Source: Paragorgia papillata
Taxonomy: Eukaryota; Cnidaria; Anthozoa; Scleralcyonacea; Coralliidae
Direction of reading: 5' to 3'
Assembly (NCBI GenBank): GCA_035771165.1
Contig: JAWNZC010000176.1
Coordinates: 389,501 to 453,500 of the forward strand
DNA length: 64,000 nt
Shown in pieces: positions 63,729-64,000 of this stretch. The translations under genes were made by a program, and so were the position numbers. Below the pieces are notes generated by a model. It was not told where the DNA came from. It saw only the letters and a program-made list of their open reading frames with translations, and ran no database searches. Numbering within the stretch: position 1 is the stretch's first letter; each line of letters starts with the position of its first letter.

Positions 63729-64000
63729 CTAAAAATATAGATGAAAGAAAATCTCGTCAGTTACTTTTCAATGCAGATTAATTTTTAAGGAACTCTAAAT
63801 AAAGTATGCTGTCTTAATCTTTTTATTGATACAATTACTTTAATTGTCGTCATTAACGTCACCGTCGTCGTTGCTACTATTGCTGTTGCTGCTGTTGTTG
63901 ATGTTGCTTGGGGTGTTGTTGTTTTCCTTGTTCTGGTCTTTGGGGCAGTATCTGTTGTTTTTTATGTTGCTGTTATTATTGTTGTTGTTGTTTATTTAGC

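Larger units (their letters stand above)
63011..64000. repeat. Segmental duplication, copy 2 (runs off the window)
   Basis: Direct copy of 59474-60463, offset ~3537 bp, nearly identical. It includes the exons 63034-63108 and 63663-63728. Confidence 0.85.

Overview
The window looks like genomic DNA of a metazoan, probably an anthozoan cnidarian such as a stony coral. This is inferred from spliced genes with GT/AG introns, dense foldback and MITE-type repeats, LINE and SINE fragments and many simple repeats. No taxon was confirmed by search.

Region 1 (1 to about 7650) is a compact, very A/T-rich virus-like gene island cut by the left edge of the window. It has closely packed ORFs on both strands: an SPKR-rich basic protein with a C-terminal membrane anchor, two other membrane proteins, three small unknown proteins, and a large minus-strand protein (4281-6844) broken twice at homopolymers. 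The large protein carries a motif series resembling phage-type replication initiators (Rep_trans/RstA-like). Perfect hairpins sit at gene ends, and four genes start in an ATAAATG context. I do not recognise the element as a named virus.

Region 2 (7884-15612) is a 7.7-kb element that is an almost perfect palindrome. Each 3.8-kb arm has the same genes: an RNase H/DEDD-like protein, one ORF fusing a C2H2 zinc finger to an A32/FtsK-like packaging ATPase and a Pro/Gln-rich tail, and a small pX-like protein. Arrays of a 14-bp repeat flank a central spacer of about 92 bp. The element starts with AG and is flanked by a 6-bp target duplication, TAGATT, as in Polinton/Maverick elements. I found no polymerase, integrase or capsid gene, so it appears non-autonomous.

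Region 3 (about 15.6-64 kb) is host DNA. A minus-strand gene is visible as four phase-compatible exons (21366 down to 17246). A second, much larger minus-strand gene spans 63728 down to 25985. I reconstruct 15 exons of it: acidic Ser/Asp-rich mini-exons, a zinc-finger plus tyrosine-recombinase core (RRGGE, HLGH, HREYYR), and a C-terminal W/C-x2-C domain. It is a Crypton-like recombinase gene. All its mini-exons are phase 1-1, and at least four types are duplicated. The introns are filled with foldbacks, MITEs, a hAT MITE with an 8-bp target duplication, 5S- and tRNA-derived SINEs, LINE tails and long microsatellites.

Nearly every frameshift in the window (viral gene, both Polinton arms, recombinase gene) can be explained by a one-base length change in a short homopolymer. 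Sequencing or assembly error is therefore a serious alternative to gene decay.
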